Assembly: GCF_017744015.1 (NCBI RefSeq)
Contig: NZ_JAGHRA010000008.1
Coordinates: 62,001-126,000 of the forward strand
Origin: Paracoccus sp. R12_2
Lineage (GTDB): Bacteria > Pseudomonadota > Alphaproteobacteria > Rhodobacterales > Rhodobacteraceae
Direction of reading: 5' to 3'
DNA length: 64,000 bases
The position numbers and the translations under genes were made by a program. Shown here in pieces: positions 34,834-43,717 of this stretch. The notes beneath the pieces were generated by a model, which was not told the DNA's origin, searched no databases, and worked only from the letters and a program-made list of their open reading frames with translations. How positions within the stretch are numbered: position 1 is the stretch's first letter; each line of letters starts with the position of its first letter.

Positions 34834-36344
34834 CACGCCACCTTGTCGGATGCGATGCCGGAAATCGCCTGGATCAGGCTGTCCTCGGTCACCTCGTCCG
34901 AGGTGAATTCCCGCGTGATCCGGCCGTGATGCATGGCCACGATCCGGTCCGAGACATGCAGAACCTCGGGCATCTCGGAACTGATGACGATGACGGCATA
35001 GCCCTGCGCGGCCAGATCGCGGATCAGGTTGTGGATCTCGGACTTGCTGCCGACATCGATGCCGCGCGTCGGTTCGTCCACGATCAGGACTTCGGGATGC
35101 ATCGACAGCCATTTGCCGATCACGATCTTCTGCTGGTTTCCACCCGACAGATTGCCGACCTGTTGCCGCCAACCCGGCGTGCGGATGTCCAGCTTGTCCC
35201 GATACTGATCGAAGATCGCCACCTCTGCGCCGTTGGCCAGAAACGGCCCCGCGGTCATGTCGTCCACCTGTGGCAGGGTCATGTTGTCGCGGCAGCTCAT
35301 GCCCAGAACGAGGCCTTGCCCCTTTCGATCCTCGGGGACCAGCGAGATGCCCAGTCGGATCGCTTCGATCGGTGATCCGATCCGGACTTCCTGACCGTTC
35401 ATCAGGATCTTGCCCGCGGACGGTGCGCGAAGGCCGAAGATGGTTTCGGCGATCTCGGTGCGCCCCGCACCGACCAGCCCGTAGAAACCGACGACCTCGC
35501 CCTTGCGGACCGTAAAGCTGATATCCTGATACAATGCTCCGCATCCGAGGCCGCGCACTTCCAGCGCGATGTCGCCCATTTCGTGCTGCAACGGGCTGCG
35601 CGTCAGATCCAGGCTGCGGCCGATCATCGCCTGGGTGACCTCGTCCTCGTCGGTTTCGGCGGTGACCAGCGTGCCGCGATATTCGCCGTCACGCAGGACG
35701 CTGATGCGGTCGGTGATCTTGAAGATCTCTTCCATGCGGTGCGAGATATAGATGATCCCGACTCCTCGGGTTTTCAGATCGGCGATCACGTCGAACAGCA
35801 CCACCTTTTCCGCGTCCGTCAGCGACGCCGTGGGTTCATCGAAGATGACGGCGCGTGGATCGACGGTCAGGGCGCGCGCGATCTCTACCATCTGCTGGTT
35901 TGCGATCGACAGGTCGCCGACGCGGGTGCGGGCATTGAAGCCGACATTCAGCGTCTTCAGGATCGCATCCGTTTCGGCATACAGCCGGGTCCAGTCGACC
36001 CGCCCGAAAGTCTTGCGTGGCAGTTCGCCAAGGAAGATGTTCTCGGCCACGCTCAATTCGTCCGCAAGGCTCAGTTCCTGATGGATGAAGACCACCCCCT
36101 TGGCCTTGGCCTGAATCGGCGACGTCATCACCACCGGCTCTTCCGCGATCAGGATGCGGCCCTCGTCGGGCTGGTGAATGCCGCCCAGCACCTTCATCAG
36201 CGTCGATTTTCCGGCGCCGTTCTCGCCCATCAGGGCATGAACCTCGCCAGGCAACACGTTGAAGCTGACACCGTCCAGGGCGCGGACGCCCGGAAACGTC
36301 TTCACGATGCCTTCCAGTCGCAGGATCGGGATATCGTTGTTCAT
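34833..36344 (-). CDS. Ribose/galactose-type ABC transporter ATPase (duplicated NBD)
   Basis: A 503-residue protein with two nucleotide-binding domains. Domain 1 has Walker A GENGAGKST (residues 40-48) and Walker B AVIFDEPTASL. Domain 2 has the degenerate P-loop GLVGAGRTEIAE typical of RbsA/MglA/XylG, the signature LSGGNQQKIVIGKWL, and LIVDEPTRGIDVGSK. It powers sugar uptake through the two permeases upstream. The start overlaps the second permease's stop (ATGA). Confidence 0.93.
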   Translation of the reverse strand: MNNDIPILRLEGIVKTFPGVRALDGVSFNVLPGEVHALMGENGAGKSTLMKVLGGIHQPDEGRILIAEEPVVMTSPIQAKAKGVVFIHQELSLADELSVAENIFLGELPRKTFGRVDWTRLYAETDAILKTLNVGFNARTRVGDLSIANQQMVEIARALTVDPRAVIFDEPTASLTDAEKVVLFDVIADLKTRGVGIIYISHRMEEIFKITDRISVLRDGEYRGTLVTAETDEDEVTQAMIGRSLDLTRSPLQHEMGDIALEVRGLGCGALYQDISFTVRKGEVVGFYGLVGAGRTEIAETIFGLRAPSAGKILMNGQEVRIGSPIEAIRLGISLVPEDRKGQGLVLGMSCRDNMTLPQVDDMTAGPFLANGAEVAIFDQYRDKLDIRTPGWRQQVGNLSGGNQQKIVIGKWLSMHPEVLIVDEPTRGIDVGSKSEIHNLIRDLAAQGYAVIVISSEMPEVLHVSDRIVAMHHGRITREFTSDEVTEDSLIQAISGIASDKVA

Positions 36345-37333
36345 GTCTTCAGTTCCTCTTTGCCCTGACGGTTCAGTTGCCGGTCAAGGAACAGCACTGT
36401 GATGAGGATGAGGCCGATCACCAGATTGACCGTTTCGGTGTCCGCGCCGATATGGCCCAGGCCCTTGCGCAGCAATTGGATCGCGATGACCCCGCCAAGC
36501 GTCGACACGATCGAGCCGTAGCCGCCGGTCAGCTTGGTGCCGCCCAGCACGACGGCGGTAATCGCCCATAATTCGTAAAGCGTCCCGTCATTGGGGTTCA
36601 CCGAGCCGCTTTCCGAATAGAACACCACCGCCGACAGGGCCGCCAGAAACCCGATCAGCATGAAGTTGATCAGGAAGTGCGGACCGACACGGATGCCTGC
36701 ATTCACCGCCGCCTCGCGATTGTTGCCGATCGCATAGGCGTTTCGGCCATGCACGGTTCTGGTCATCAGCAGCCACAACCCCAAAGCCGTCAGAAGCAGG
36801 AACCATGTCGCGGTGTGCAGGCCCAGAAACTGCGCCTCGGCGAAATCGACCAGCGTCCAGTTCAGGTGGCTGGTTGGCTGTTCGCCGTTATACATGAAGA
36901 CCAGACCGCGATAGCCCAGCATCGACCCCAGCGTGACGATGAAGGCATCAACGCCGGTTTTCCAGACGATCAGCCCGTTGATCGCGCCCAGAATCAGGCC
37001 GGTCGCCAGCGCGAAGAACCACGCAAGGAGGATCGCCCAGTCGCCGATCGCGGCCATGAACGGCCAAGAGAAACTGTCCAGCAGGACCACTGCTGACAGG
37101 GCGAATGTCGCGCCGACGGACAGGTCGATATTGCCGTTGACCATGATGATCGTCATGCCAAGCGCGATGATCCCGATCGGTGCCGACTGTTTCAGCAACA
37201 ACAGCATGTTCTCGAAATCCATGAACGACTTGCTGGTGACGGACAGCATCTCACCCATCATCGTGAAGAAGATCAACTCGACCGCGATGAATGCCCAGAT
37301 CGCGCCCTGCTTGATTAGGTTTTCCTTAGTCAT
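36341..37333 (-). CDS. Ribose-type ABC transporter permease
   Basis: A 330-residue membrane protein of the RbsC/AraH group. IGIIALGMTIIMVNGNIDLSVGATFALSAVV is the family landmark, and NREAAVNAGIRVGPHFLINF with VLGGTKLTGGYGSIVSTLGG are the conserved cytoplasmic and periplasmic loops. I chose the ATG at 37333, with GAGGAGGGG upstream. It lies 11 bp after the first permease gene; the two probably form a heterodimer. Confidence 0.92.
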   Translation of the reverse strand: MTKENLIKQGAIWAFIAVELIFFTMMGEMLSVTSKSFMDFENMLLLLKQSAPIGIIALGMTIIMVNGNIDLSVGATFALSAVVLLDSFSWPFMAAIGDWAILLAWFFALATGLILGAINGLIVWKTGVDAFIVTLGSMLGYRGLVFMYNGEQPTSHLNWTLVDFAEAQFLGLHTATWFLLLTALGLWLLMTRTVHGRNAYAIGNNREAAVNAGIRVGPHFLINFMLIGFLAALSAVVFYSESGSVNPNDGTLYELWAITAVVLGGTKLTGGYGSIVSTLGGVIAIQLLRKGLGHIGADTETVNLVIGLILITVLFLDRQLNRQGKEELKT

Positions 37334-37344
37334 GGTTCCCCTCC

Positions 37345-38319
37345 TCAGGCGATCGACGACCACAGCCGGCCGCGTTTGGCGGCGATGTCCAGCCAGACGG
37401 CCAGGATGATGATGATCCAGGTCACGATGTACTGGGCGTAGAATTCCAGCCCTACCAGCAGCAGCCCGTTCTGGATGAACCCCAGGATCAGAACGCCGAT
37501 CACCGTCTTGAACACTGTGCCCGATCCGCCCAGAAGCGAGGCGCCGCCCAGGATGACAGCGGCCAGGACTTCAAGTTCCATCCCCTGACCCACGGTGTTC
37601 TGGCTGCCAAGCGAGCGGCTGGCCTGGATCAGCCCTGCCGTTGCCACGCAGAAAGCGGAAATCAGGTAGGTGAAGAAGACGACCCGGGCGCGAGGCACAC
37701 CCGAGAACGTCGCCGCGACGCCGTTGCCGCCCACGGCATAGACCTTGCGGCCGAAGGGCGTTCGCCCAAGCGTAAGGCTGAGCGCCCCGGCCAGCAGTGC
37801 GAAGATCAGGATCGGGACGGGGATTCCGGCAATGTCGCCCTGTCCGAAGACGCTGAACCAGGTGGCTTCCTTGTCGGCGATGTCCATGTTCTTTCCGCCC
37901 GACCATGTCAGCGTCAGGCCATGGATCGCCGACAGCATCCCAAGCGTGACGATCAGGGAATTCAGTTTCAGATATCCGACCAGGACGCCGATGAAGGCGC
38001 CAAGCAGCAGTGTCAGCCCGAACATGGCGGGGATCGCCAGTGTCGGGCCCAGCTTGTCGTGCAGATCCAGAACGACGATCGTCGAAAAGGACATCATGGA
38101 CCCGACCGACAGATCCAGATTGCCGCCGATGACGACAAAGGTCACGCCAAGCGCCATCACACCGAGGATCGCGGACGAGCGGATCACCCCGGAAATGTTG
38201 TCGATGGCCAGAAATCGCTGATTGGCTATGGCGAATATGACCATGAACAGGACGAACGCCACCAGAATGCCCTGTCGCGCAAGCAACTTGGCCACGCCTT
38301 GTCGTGTCATCGCTGACAT
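37345..38319 (-). CDS. Ribose-type ABC transporter permease
   Basis: A 324-residue membrane protein paralogous to its neighbour. LGVMALGVTFVVIGGNLDLSVGSMMSFSTIVVLDL, GRKVYAVGGNGVAATFSGVPRARV and VILGGASLLGGSGTVFKTVIG mark the RbsC-type family. It starts 198 bp after the binding-protein gene, in a gap that contains a perfect 16-bp stem-loop, so its expression is probably set lower than that of the binding protein. Confidence 0.92.
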   Translation of the reverse strand: MSAMTRQGVAKLLARQGILVAFVLFMVIFAIANQRFLAIDNISGVIRSSAILGVMALGVTFVVIGGNLDLSVGSMMSFSTIVVLDLHDKLGPTLAIPAMFGLTLLLGAFIGVLVGYLKLNSLIVTLGMLSAIHGLTLTWSGGKNMDIADKEATWFSVFGQGDIAGIPVPILIFALLAGALSLTLGRTPFGRKVYAVGGNGVAATFSGVPRARVVFFTYLISAFCVATAGLIQASRSLGSQNTVGQGMELEVLAAVILGGASLLGGSGTVFKTVIGVLILGFIQNGLLLVGLEFYAQYIVTWIIIILAVWLDIAAKRGRLWSSIA

Positions 38320-38471
38320 TATCTCCTCCCGTTATCGTCTCTCGGCATCCCTGCCGCAGCAATGTTCCACCGGTCCCCTTGGTCTTGCCAGACAGGATTG
38401 ACCCGCCTCTGGATTGCGTCAGGTGCGCGAACCGGCCGTCCGGCGCTGCAGGGTCGCAGCGACGGTCAAAA

Positions 38472-38506
38472 CATGTGCGGTGCCATGGATCATGGCACCG
38501 CACATG
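38472..38506 (-). terminator. Perfect 16-bp stem-loop after the sugar-binding protein gene
   Basis: CATGTGCGGTGCCATG (38472-38487) and CATGGCACCGCACATG (38491-38506) are exact reverse complements with a 3-base loop. On the minus strand it begins 11 bases after the binding-protein stop codon and is followed by TTTT. It probably acts as a partial terminator or a 3' stabiliser, giving more binding protein than permease and ATPase, as known for the malE-malF gap. Confidence 0.8.
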
Positions 38507-38517
38507 CCCGAGGAACA

Positions 38518-39471
38518 TCAGAAGACGGGCTTGTCGAACTCGGCCATGTTGTCCTGGGTAATCTTCGGAGTGTCGAAGTAGTTCAGGAACGGCAGCTCTT
38601 TTCCGCCCAGGATATCGATGGCTGTTTGCAGCGCGGCCTTGGCGTCGTCGACGGGCGACTGGTAGATGGAACCCCAGTATTCGCCGGCCTCCATCGCCTC
38701 GTATCCGACCGAGAAATTGGTCGCGCCGACGAAGATGATATCGCCCGCGCGACCTGCGGCCTTTGCGGCGTTCAGGGCGCCGACGCCCATGTTGTCATCG
38801 CCGGCATAGACCCCGTCGATGTCGTCATACTTGACCAGGAACGCTTCCATGACCTGCTGGGATTTCTCGCGGTTCCAGTCGCCGGGCTGGGATTCCAGCA
38901 GGGTCACGTCGGGACAGACCTCGGGCAGCCGATCCTCGAAGCCCTTGGCGCGTTCGATGGCGGTGGTATAGCCCGGCTGGCCGCTGATCTGGACGATCTG
39001 CGCCTCGGTGTCGGTGCCCATCTCCTTGAACTTGTCGCACATGATTTCGGCCGCGCGTGCGCCCTGGGTGATGTTGTCGGGACCCGAGAACGAACTGACG
39101 AAATCGAAGCCCTGCTCGGCGATGTTCGAATTGGTGATGACGACCGGAATCCCGGCCTGCTCGGCCTTGCGCACGGCGGGGATGACGGCCTCTCCGTTGG
39201 TCGGCCAGATGATGATCGCATCAACTTCTTGCTGGATCAGATCCTCGATCTGGGCGATCTGGCGAGCGACATCGCCGCCTGCGTCCAGGACGACGGCCTC
39301 GACATCCGGATTGGCCTCGGCGGCCTCGATGAACGCCTTCTCGTAGGTCGTCTGATAGCTGTCCACGCCGACATTGTTCTGCGTGATTCCGATCGTCATG
39401 GTTTCGGCTGCGGCCGCCGTGCCCAGCATCGCTGCGCTGCAGGCCAGCATCGCCTTGATGGTGCGGTTCAT
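38518..39471 (-). CDS. Sugar ABC transporter substrate-binding protein (ribose-binding type)
   Basis: A 317-residue exported protein with signal peptide MNRTIKAMLACSAAMLGTAAAAE. The mature part is a type 1 periplasmic-binding fold: MTIGITQNNVGVDSYQTTYEKAFIEAAEANPDVEAVVLDAGGDVARQIAQIEDLIQQEVDAIIIWPT, with VYAGDDNMGVGALNA late. This is the RbsB/sugar-binding family for pentoses, hexoses and polyols. First gene of the left arm of the divergon, followed by a strong stem-loop. Confidence 0.92.
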   Translation of the reverse strand: MNRTIKAMLACSAAMLGTAAAAETMTIGITQNNVGVDSYQTTYEKAFIEAAEANPDVEAVVLDAGGDVARQIAQIEDLIQQEVDAIIIWPTNGEAVIPAVRKAEQAGIPVVITNSNIAEQGFDFVSSFSGPDNITQGARAAEIMCDKFKEMGTDTEAQIVQISGQPGYTTAIERAKGFEDRLPEVCPDVTLLESQPGDWNREKSQQVMEAFLVKYDDIDGVYAGDDNMGVGALNAAKAAGRAGDIIFVGATNFSVGYEAMEAGEYWGSIYQSPVDDAKAALQTAIDILGGKELPFLNYFDTPKITQDNMAEFDKPVF

Positions 39472-39591
39472 TCCTCATCTCCTCCCTGAATTTTCTTTCT
39501 CTCTCGCCCGGCGCTCCGTTTGGGGAATCATCCGCCGCGACCTGCCCCAATCCAGCGCCATTCAGGGTCAACTAGCACACGCATTCTTGTT

Positions 39592-39662
39592 CATTCTGGA
39601 TAATCTGATGTCCAGAATGGATCAAAACCACGTATCGACCGAATATCAAACCGGATCAAAAC
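39592..39662. promoter_or_regulatory. Operator cluster in the sugar ABC/regulator divergent region
   Basis: The 204-bp divergent gap holds two repeat sets. One is a perfect 9-bp inverted repeat with a 10-base centre, CATTCTGGA (39592-39600) and TCCAGAATG (39611-39619). The other is a direct repeat GGATCAAAAC at 39619-39628 and 39653-39662, 34 bp apart, with a related ATATCAAACC between them. They are close to the regulator's start and are good candidates for its own binding sites controlling both arms. Confidence 0.55.
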
Positions 39663-39675
39663 GGAAGGCACGACG

Positions 39676-41502
39676 ATGACAAAGCACACAACCAGCAAGG
39701 GAAAGGCTTCGCCGCAAGACGCCATGCAACAGGAACTCGCCCAGAATATCCGATATGGACAAGCCCGGACGGCCACGTCCGAGCGGCGCGCATCCAAGCC
39801 TGCCGGTGCCGAGCTGTCGCGGATCGTGGCGTTCCTGGCCGAACTCGGCGGAGAGATCGAAGCCGCGTTAGAGCCGAATACGCCGAACCCGCATCTGAAC
39901 ATGGTGCTGCACCTGCTGCGCTGTCATATCGAGGGACGGCTGGTGTCTGCGTCATCCATCGTGGCGTCGGCGGGCGTGCCCTATGCGACCGCCGTGCGAA
40001 AGCTGCACGATATCCAAGCCGCGGGTTTGATCGAACAGCGACCGCGCACGAAATCGGGAAAAAGCTTCTCGCTGCATCCCAGCCCCGCACTGCTGGAACG
40101 CTTCAACCAGTTGGCGGATCGTATTGACCGGATCGGCAGCACGACGTTTGCCGGCGGCCAGCCCGACCGCGCCCACGAGGACTATTACTTCGGTGGCACC
40201 TATGTTCCGGGCAAGGCAATGATCCCGCCGCCGCATGTGCTGCAATCGCCGTTGAAGATGCCCGGCGGGCTGCGCATCCTTGTCCATGGCGATCCGACCT
40301 TCATGGTCATGGATCATCTCAAGCGGCAGTTCGAACAGATCATCGGCGTCGATATTCATCAGCGCGCCTTCTCGATCGACAGGCTGCGCGAAGAGGCGCT
40401 GCGCAATGCAGAACGCGGCAAGAGCCGCTATGACCTGATCGCGCTGGATCTGCCCTGGGTCGGCGAATTCGTGAAGAAGGGGCTGATCCAGCCGCTGCAT
40501 CGCATCATGGATGTCGCGCGGCTTGACCCCAGCGACTTCCATACGGCTGGCTGGCGTGCGGCGCACTGGGATGGGGTGCCCTATGCCGTGCCCAGCCAGA
40601 CCACGCCGGAACTGATGTTCTATCGCAAGGACATGTTCGCCAAGGCCGGACTGGAACCGCCGCGGACGACGGACGACGTGATCGCCGCCGCGCGTCATTT
40701 CCACGATTCGCGCAATGGCCAATATGGTGTCGCGTGGAACGCCGCGCGGGGCACGGCACTTGGCCACACCTTCATGATGACCTGTGCCGCGTTCGGGCAG
40801 CCGATCATCGATCTGCCCCGGACGGCGGGCGGTTTCGATGCCGACCATCTGGAAGGGCAAGAGTTCAGGCCGCGGCTGGATTCCGAACGCGCGCTGGCGG
40901 CGGCGGAATATCTTGTCCGCCTGATGGACTATTCGCCCCCCGATATCCTGTCCATGTCGTGGTATGAACGCGTCCGCCCCTTCGCGTCCGGAAAGGTTGC
41001 GATGGCCTATGGCTATACGCTGCTTGCGCCGTATTTCGAACTGGACGAAACCTGCCCGGCACACGGCAACACAGGCTACCTGCCGCATCCGCACGGGCCC
41101 GAGGGGGCGCCGATCGCCCCCGTGGGCGGGTACGTCCTGGCGGTGCCGACAAATCTTGCCGAGGATCGCGTTGCGGGTGCCGTCGAGGCGCTGATCGCCT
41201 TTACCTCGCCCGCCGCGCAGAAACTGTATGCGCAGAATGGCAGCCGCACCGCCCCCCGCTATTCGGTGGGCGCCGATCCGGAAGTGCACGGCCTGTCGGC
41301 GATTTTCGAAACCGTGGATCAGATGTCGTGGCGCGACGAGCTGCAGTTCTGGCCGCGTCCGCCCATCCCGCAGATTTCCGACATCATCCGCATCTGCGGT
41401 CACGAACTGCACGACATGCTGCGGGGCATCGCGCCGCCCGCAGACTCCCTGGCGCGCGCGCAGGCCCGCGCCGAGGAAATCCTGAGAAAACCGCTTACCT
41501 AG
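39676..41502 (+). CDS. Winged-helix regulator fused to an ABC-type solute-binding domain
   Basis: A 608-residue protein without signal peptide or membrane segment. Residues 1-45 are polar and probably disordered. Residues about 70-140 form a winged helix: LNMVLHLLRCHIEGRLVSASSIVASAGVPYATAVRKLHDIQAAGLIEQRPRTKSGKSFSLHPS, like MarR/IclR-type DNA-binding domains. From about residue 195 to the end lies a complete type 2 solute-binding domain (GGLRILVHGDPTFMVMDHLKRQFEQ, DLIALDLPWVGEFVKKGLIQPL, VPSQTTPELMFYRKDMFAKAGLEPP, AYGYTLLAPYF). It looks like a cytoplasmic one-component sensor that reuses a transporter binding domain as its ligand receptor. It heads the right arm of the divergon, with palindromes just upstream, and is followed after 10 bp by the SDR gene. 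Automatic pipelines would probably mislabel it as an extracellular binding protein. Confidence 0.75.
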   Translation: MTKHTTSKGKASPQDAMQQELAQNIRYGQARTATSERRASKPAGAELSRIVAFLAELGGEIEAALEPNTPNPHLNMVLHLLRCHIEGRLVSASSIVASAGVPYATAVRKLHDIQAAGLIEQRPRTKSGKSFSLHPSPALLERFNQLADRIDRIGSTTFAGGQPDRAHEDYYFGGTYVPGKAMIPPPHVLQSPLKMPGGLRILVHGDPTFMVMDHLKRQFEQIIGVDIHQRAFSIDRLREEALRNAERGKSRYDLIALDLPWVGEFVKKGLIQPLHRIMDVARLDPSDFHTAGWRAAHWDGVPYAVPSQTTPELMFYRKDMFAKAGLEPPRTTDDVIAAARHFHDSRNGQYGVAWNAARGTALGHTFMMTCAAFGQPIIDLPRTAGGFDADHLEGQEFRPRLDSERALAAAEYLVRLMDYSPPDILSMSWYERVRPFASGKVAMAYGYTLLAPYFELDETCPAHGNTGYLPHPHGPEGAPIAPVGGYVLAVPTNLAEDRVAGAVEALIAFTSPAAQKLYAQNGSRTAPRYSVGADPEVHGLSAIFETVDQMSWRDELQFWPRPPIPQISDIIRICGHELHDMLRGIAPPADSLARAQARAEEILRKPLT

Positions 41503-41512
41503 GGAGGATCCG

Positions 41513-42319
41513 ATGGACCCCAATCGCCTGAAGGGCAAGAATATTCTGATCACCGGCGCCGGCCGCGGCATGGGTGCCGCCAATGCCCAGCACTTCGCCG
41601 AGCAGGGCGCGAATGTCTGCCTTGGGGATCTGGATCTGGATGCGGCGCAAGAGATCGCGCAGCAGATCAATCAGGCCGGTAACGGCAAGGCGATCGCGGT
41701 CCGCATGGACGTCACCAAGCGCGAGGACAATGCCGCCGCCGTCGCGGCGACGGTCGAGGAATTCGGGCTGATCAATGTCGGGCTGTTCAATGCCGGACTG
41801 AACAAGCCGCGGTTCTTCATGGACATCGATGAGGACAACTGGGACCTCATCATGAACGTGAACACCAGGGCGATGTGGCTGGGCATGCAGGAAACCGCGC
41901 GCCAGATGATCCGGCAGGGCAAGCAGGACTATCCCTACAAGCTGATCAATGTGGGTTCGATCGCCTCGCGAAAGCCGCTGGTCGACGTGACCGTCTACTG
42001 CACCTCGAAATACGGCTGCCTTGCACTGACCCATTGCGGCGCGGTGGCGCTGTCGGAACACAACATCACCGTCAACGGCTATGCGCCGGGCGTCGTGGTG
42101 ACGCCACTGTGGGAACAGCTTGACAAGGATCTGGTCGATATCGGGTTCAAGGACAAGGAAGGGCAGGCCTACGAAGACATCGTCCGCGATGCCCTGCAGA
42201 TCAAGCGCGTCTCCTATCCAGATGATGTGAAGGGCACCGCCGCGTTCCTGGTCAGCCCCGAAAGCGACTACATGACCGGCCAGATGATCCATATCGACGG
42301 GGGCTGGTGCATCCAGTGA
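41513..42319 (+). CDS. SDR family oxidoreductase
   Basis: A 268-residue classical SDR. KGKNILITGAGRGMGAANAQHFAEQGA binds NAD(P); D38-like acidic residues after LGDLDLD favour NAD. The catalytic set is INVGSIASRKPLVDVTVYCTSKYGCLAL, and the end TGQMIHIDGGWCIQ is typical. NNAG is replaced by FNAG. Members of this branch oxidise diols, polyols and sugar alcohols to ketones. In this operon it would make the ketol cleaved by the TPP/lipoamide complex; that is inference. Confidence 0.87.
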   Translation: MDPNRLKGKNILITGAGRGMGAANAQHFAEQGANVCLGDLDLDAAQEIAQQINQAGNGKAIAVRMDVTKREDNAAAVAATVEEFGLINVGLFNAGLNKPRFFMDIDEDNWDLIMNVNTRAMWLGMQETARQMIRQGKQDYPYKLINVGSIASRKPLVDVTVYCTSKYGCLALTHCGAVALSEHNITVNGYAPGVVVTPLWEQLDKDLVDIGFKDKEGQAYEDIVRDALQIKRVSYPDDVKGTAAFLVSPESDYMTGQMIHIDGGWCIQ

Positions 42320-42326
42320 CCCGTCA

Positions 42327-42346
42327 GGCCGGCTTGCGCGCCGGCC
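42327..42346. terminator. GC-rich stem-loop after the SDR gene
   Basis: GGCCGGC (42327-42333) pairs with GCCGGCC (42340-42346) around a 6-base loop, 8 bases after the SDR stop. There is no T-run, so it is more likely a transcript-stability or processing element inside the operon than a full terminator. Confidence 0.4.
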
Positions 42347-42409
42347 ATCCATCCACAGACAGACCCTAAACCGGGGCGGGCGTCGGCCTGCCCGATGAAA
42401 GGATTTTTC

Positions 42410-43708
42410 ATGTCCCGCGCCCTGATGCCCAATCTTCTGACGCCGCAAGACCTTGAACCGAACTGGCGGTGGGAAGGTCGTCTGCCCGCCTGGGGGCACA
42501 CCTCGGTCGATTTCGAACGCCGGATCGACCATGACCGGTTGCGCCGCTATCGCCTTGCCCGCACGCGTCAGGCCCTGAAAGCGTCCAACGCCGGTACGCT
42601 GTTGCTGTTCGACGTCAACAATATCCGATATGTCAGCGCGACGAAGATCGGCGAATGGGAACGCGACAAGATGTGTCGCTTCTGCCTGCTGACCGGGGAC
42701 GACAGCCCATATGTGTGGGATTTCGGCTCTGCAGCCATGCATCACAAGAAATATTCCGACTGGCTGGAGCCTGACCACTGCCTTGCCGGAGTCGTGGGCA
42801 TGCGCGGCACGATCCCTCCGGAATTCGGGCTGATGCGCAAATATGCCAGGCAGATCGCGGGCCTGATCCGCGATGCAGGCATGGCCGACATGCCGGTGGG
42901 CGTGGATTACGCCGAAACGGCGATGTTCCACGCGCTGCGGGAAGAGGGGATCAACGTGGTCGACGGTCAGCAGATCATGCTGGCGGCGCGCGAGATCAAG
43001 AACTGGGACGAGATCCAGTTGCTGACCCAGGCGGCCAGCATGGTCGATGGCGTATATCACATGATCTACGAGGAACTTAAGCCCGGCGTGCGCGAGAATG
43101 ACATCGTCGCGCTGTCCAACAAGATGCTCTATGAAATGGGCTCGGACGATGTCGAGGCGATCAACGCGATTTCCGGCGAACGATGCAATCCGCATCCCCA
43201 CAACTTCACCGATCGCTATTTCCGGCCCGGCGATCAGGCGTTCTTCGACATCCTTCAATCCTATCAGGGGTACCGGACCTGCTATTACCGGACCTTCAAC
43301 ATCGGCCGTGCGACGCCCGCGCAGCGCGACGCCTATGTGAAGGCGCGCGAATGGATCGACGCCTCGATCGCGATGATCAAGCCGGGTGTCACCACCGACA
43401 AGGTTGCAGCCGTCTGGCCCAAGGCCGAGGAATTCGGCTTTCCGAACGAGGACGCGGCATTCGGCCTGCAATTCGGTCACGGGCTTGGGCTTGCGCTGCA
43501 TGAACGGCCGATCATCAGCCGCGCCGTGTCTCTGGATCACCCGATGGAAATCCAGACCGGCATGGTCTTCGCGCTGGAAACCTATTGCCCCGCGGCCGAC
43601 GGGTATTCCGCGGCCCGGATAGAGGAAGAGGTGGTTGTGACCGATACCGGCGTCGAGGTGATCTCGCTGTTTCCGGCCGAAGAACTGCCGATCGCCAACC
43701 GGTATTGA
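42410..43708 (+). CDS. M24 (pita-bread fold) hydrolase/lyase homologue with altered metal site
   Basis: A product of about 432 residues. An N-terminal creatinase-like domain (RLRRYRLARTRQALKASNAGTLLLFDVNNIRYVSATKIG is spread over residues 43-81) precedes the C-terminal pita-bread domain. M24 ligands seen are H357 in FGHGLGLALHE, E390 in GMVFALETY and E405 in AARIEEEV. Of the paired aspartates only D280 remains; the second position, in GYRTCYYRT where peptidases have GYTSDITRT, is C291. Relatives with non-peptidase chemistry include DMSP lyase DddP, ectoine hydrolase DoeA and metal-free creatinase; the N-terminus looks closest to the DddP side. It is probably a C-N or C-X cleaving enzyme for a small substrate. 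I chose the ATG at 42410, with AAAGGA 7 bases upstream; an ATG at 42395 is possible. Confidence 0.75.
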   Translation: MSRALMPNLLTPQDLEPNWRWEGRLPAWGHTSVDFERRIDHDRLRRYRLARTRQALKASNAGTLLLFDVNNIRYVSATKIGEWERDKMCRFCLLTGDDSPYVWDFGSAAMHHKKYSDWLEPDHCLAGVVGMRGTIPPEFGLMRKYARQIAGLIRDAGMADMPVGVDYAETAMFHALREEGINVVDGQQIMLAAREIKNWDEIQLLTQAASMVDGVYHMIYEELKPGVRENDIVALSNKMLYEMGSDDVEAINAISGERCNPHPHNFTDRYFRPGDQAFFDILQSYQGYRTCYYRTFNIGRATPAQRDAYVKAREWIDASIAMIKPGVTTDKVAAVWPKAEEFGFPNEDAAFGLQFGHGLGLALHERPIISRAVSLDHPMEIQTGMVFALETYCPAADGYSAARIEEEVVVTDTGVEVISLFPAEELPIANRY

Positions 43709-43717
43709 CCGTCGTTG

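Noticed and set aside
33964..35544. 526-codon reading of the 3-hydroxyacid dehydrogenase
   Set aside because: The N-terminal 237 residues are an out-of-frame translation of the sugar ATPase gene. The true start is the ATG at 34833.
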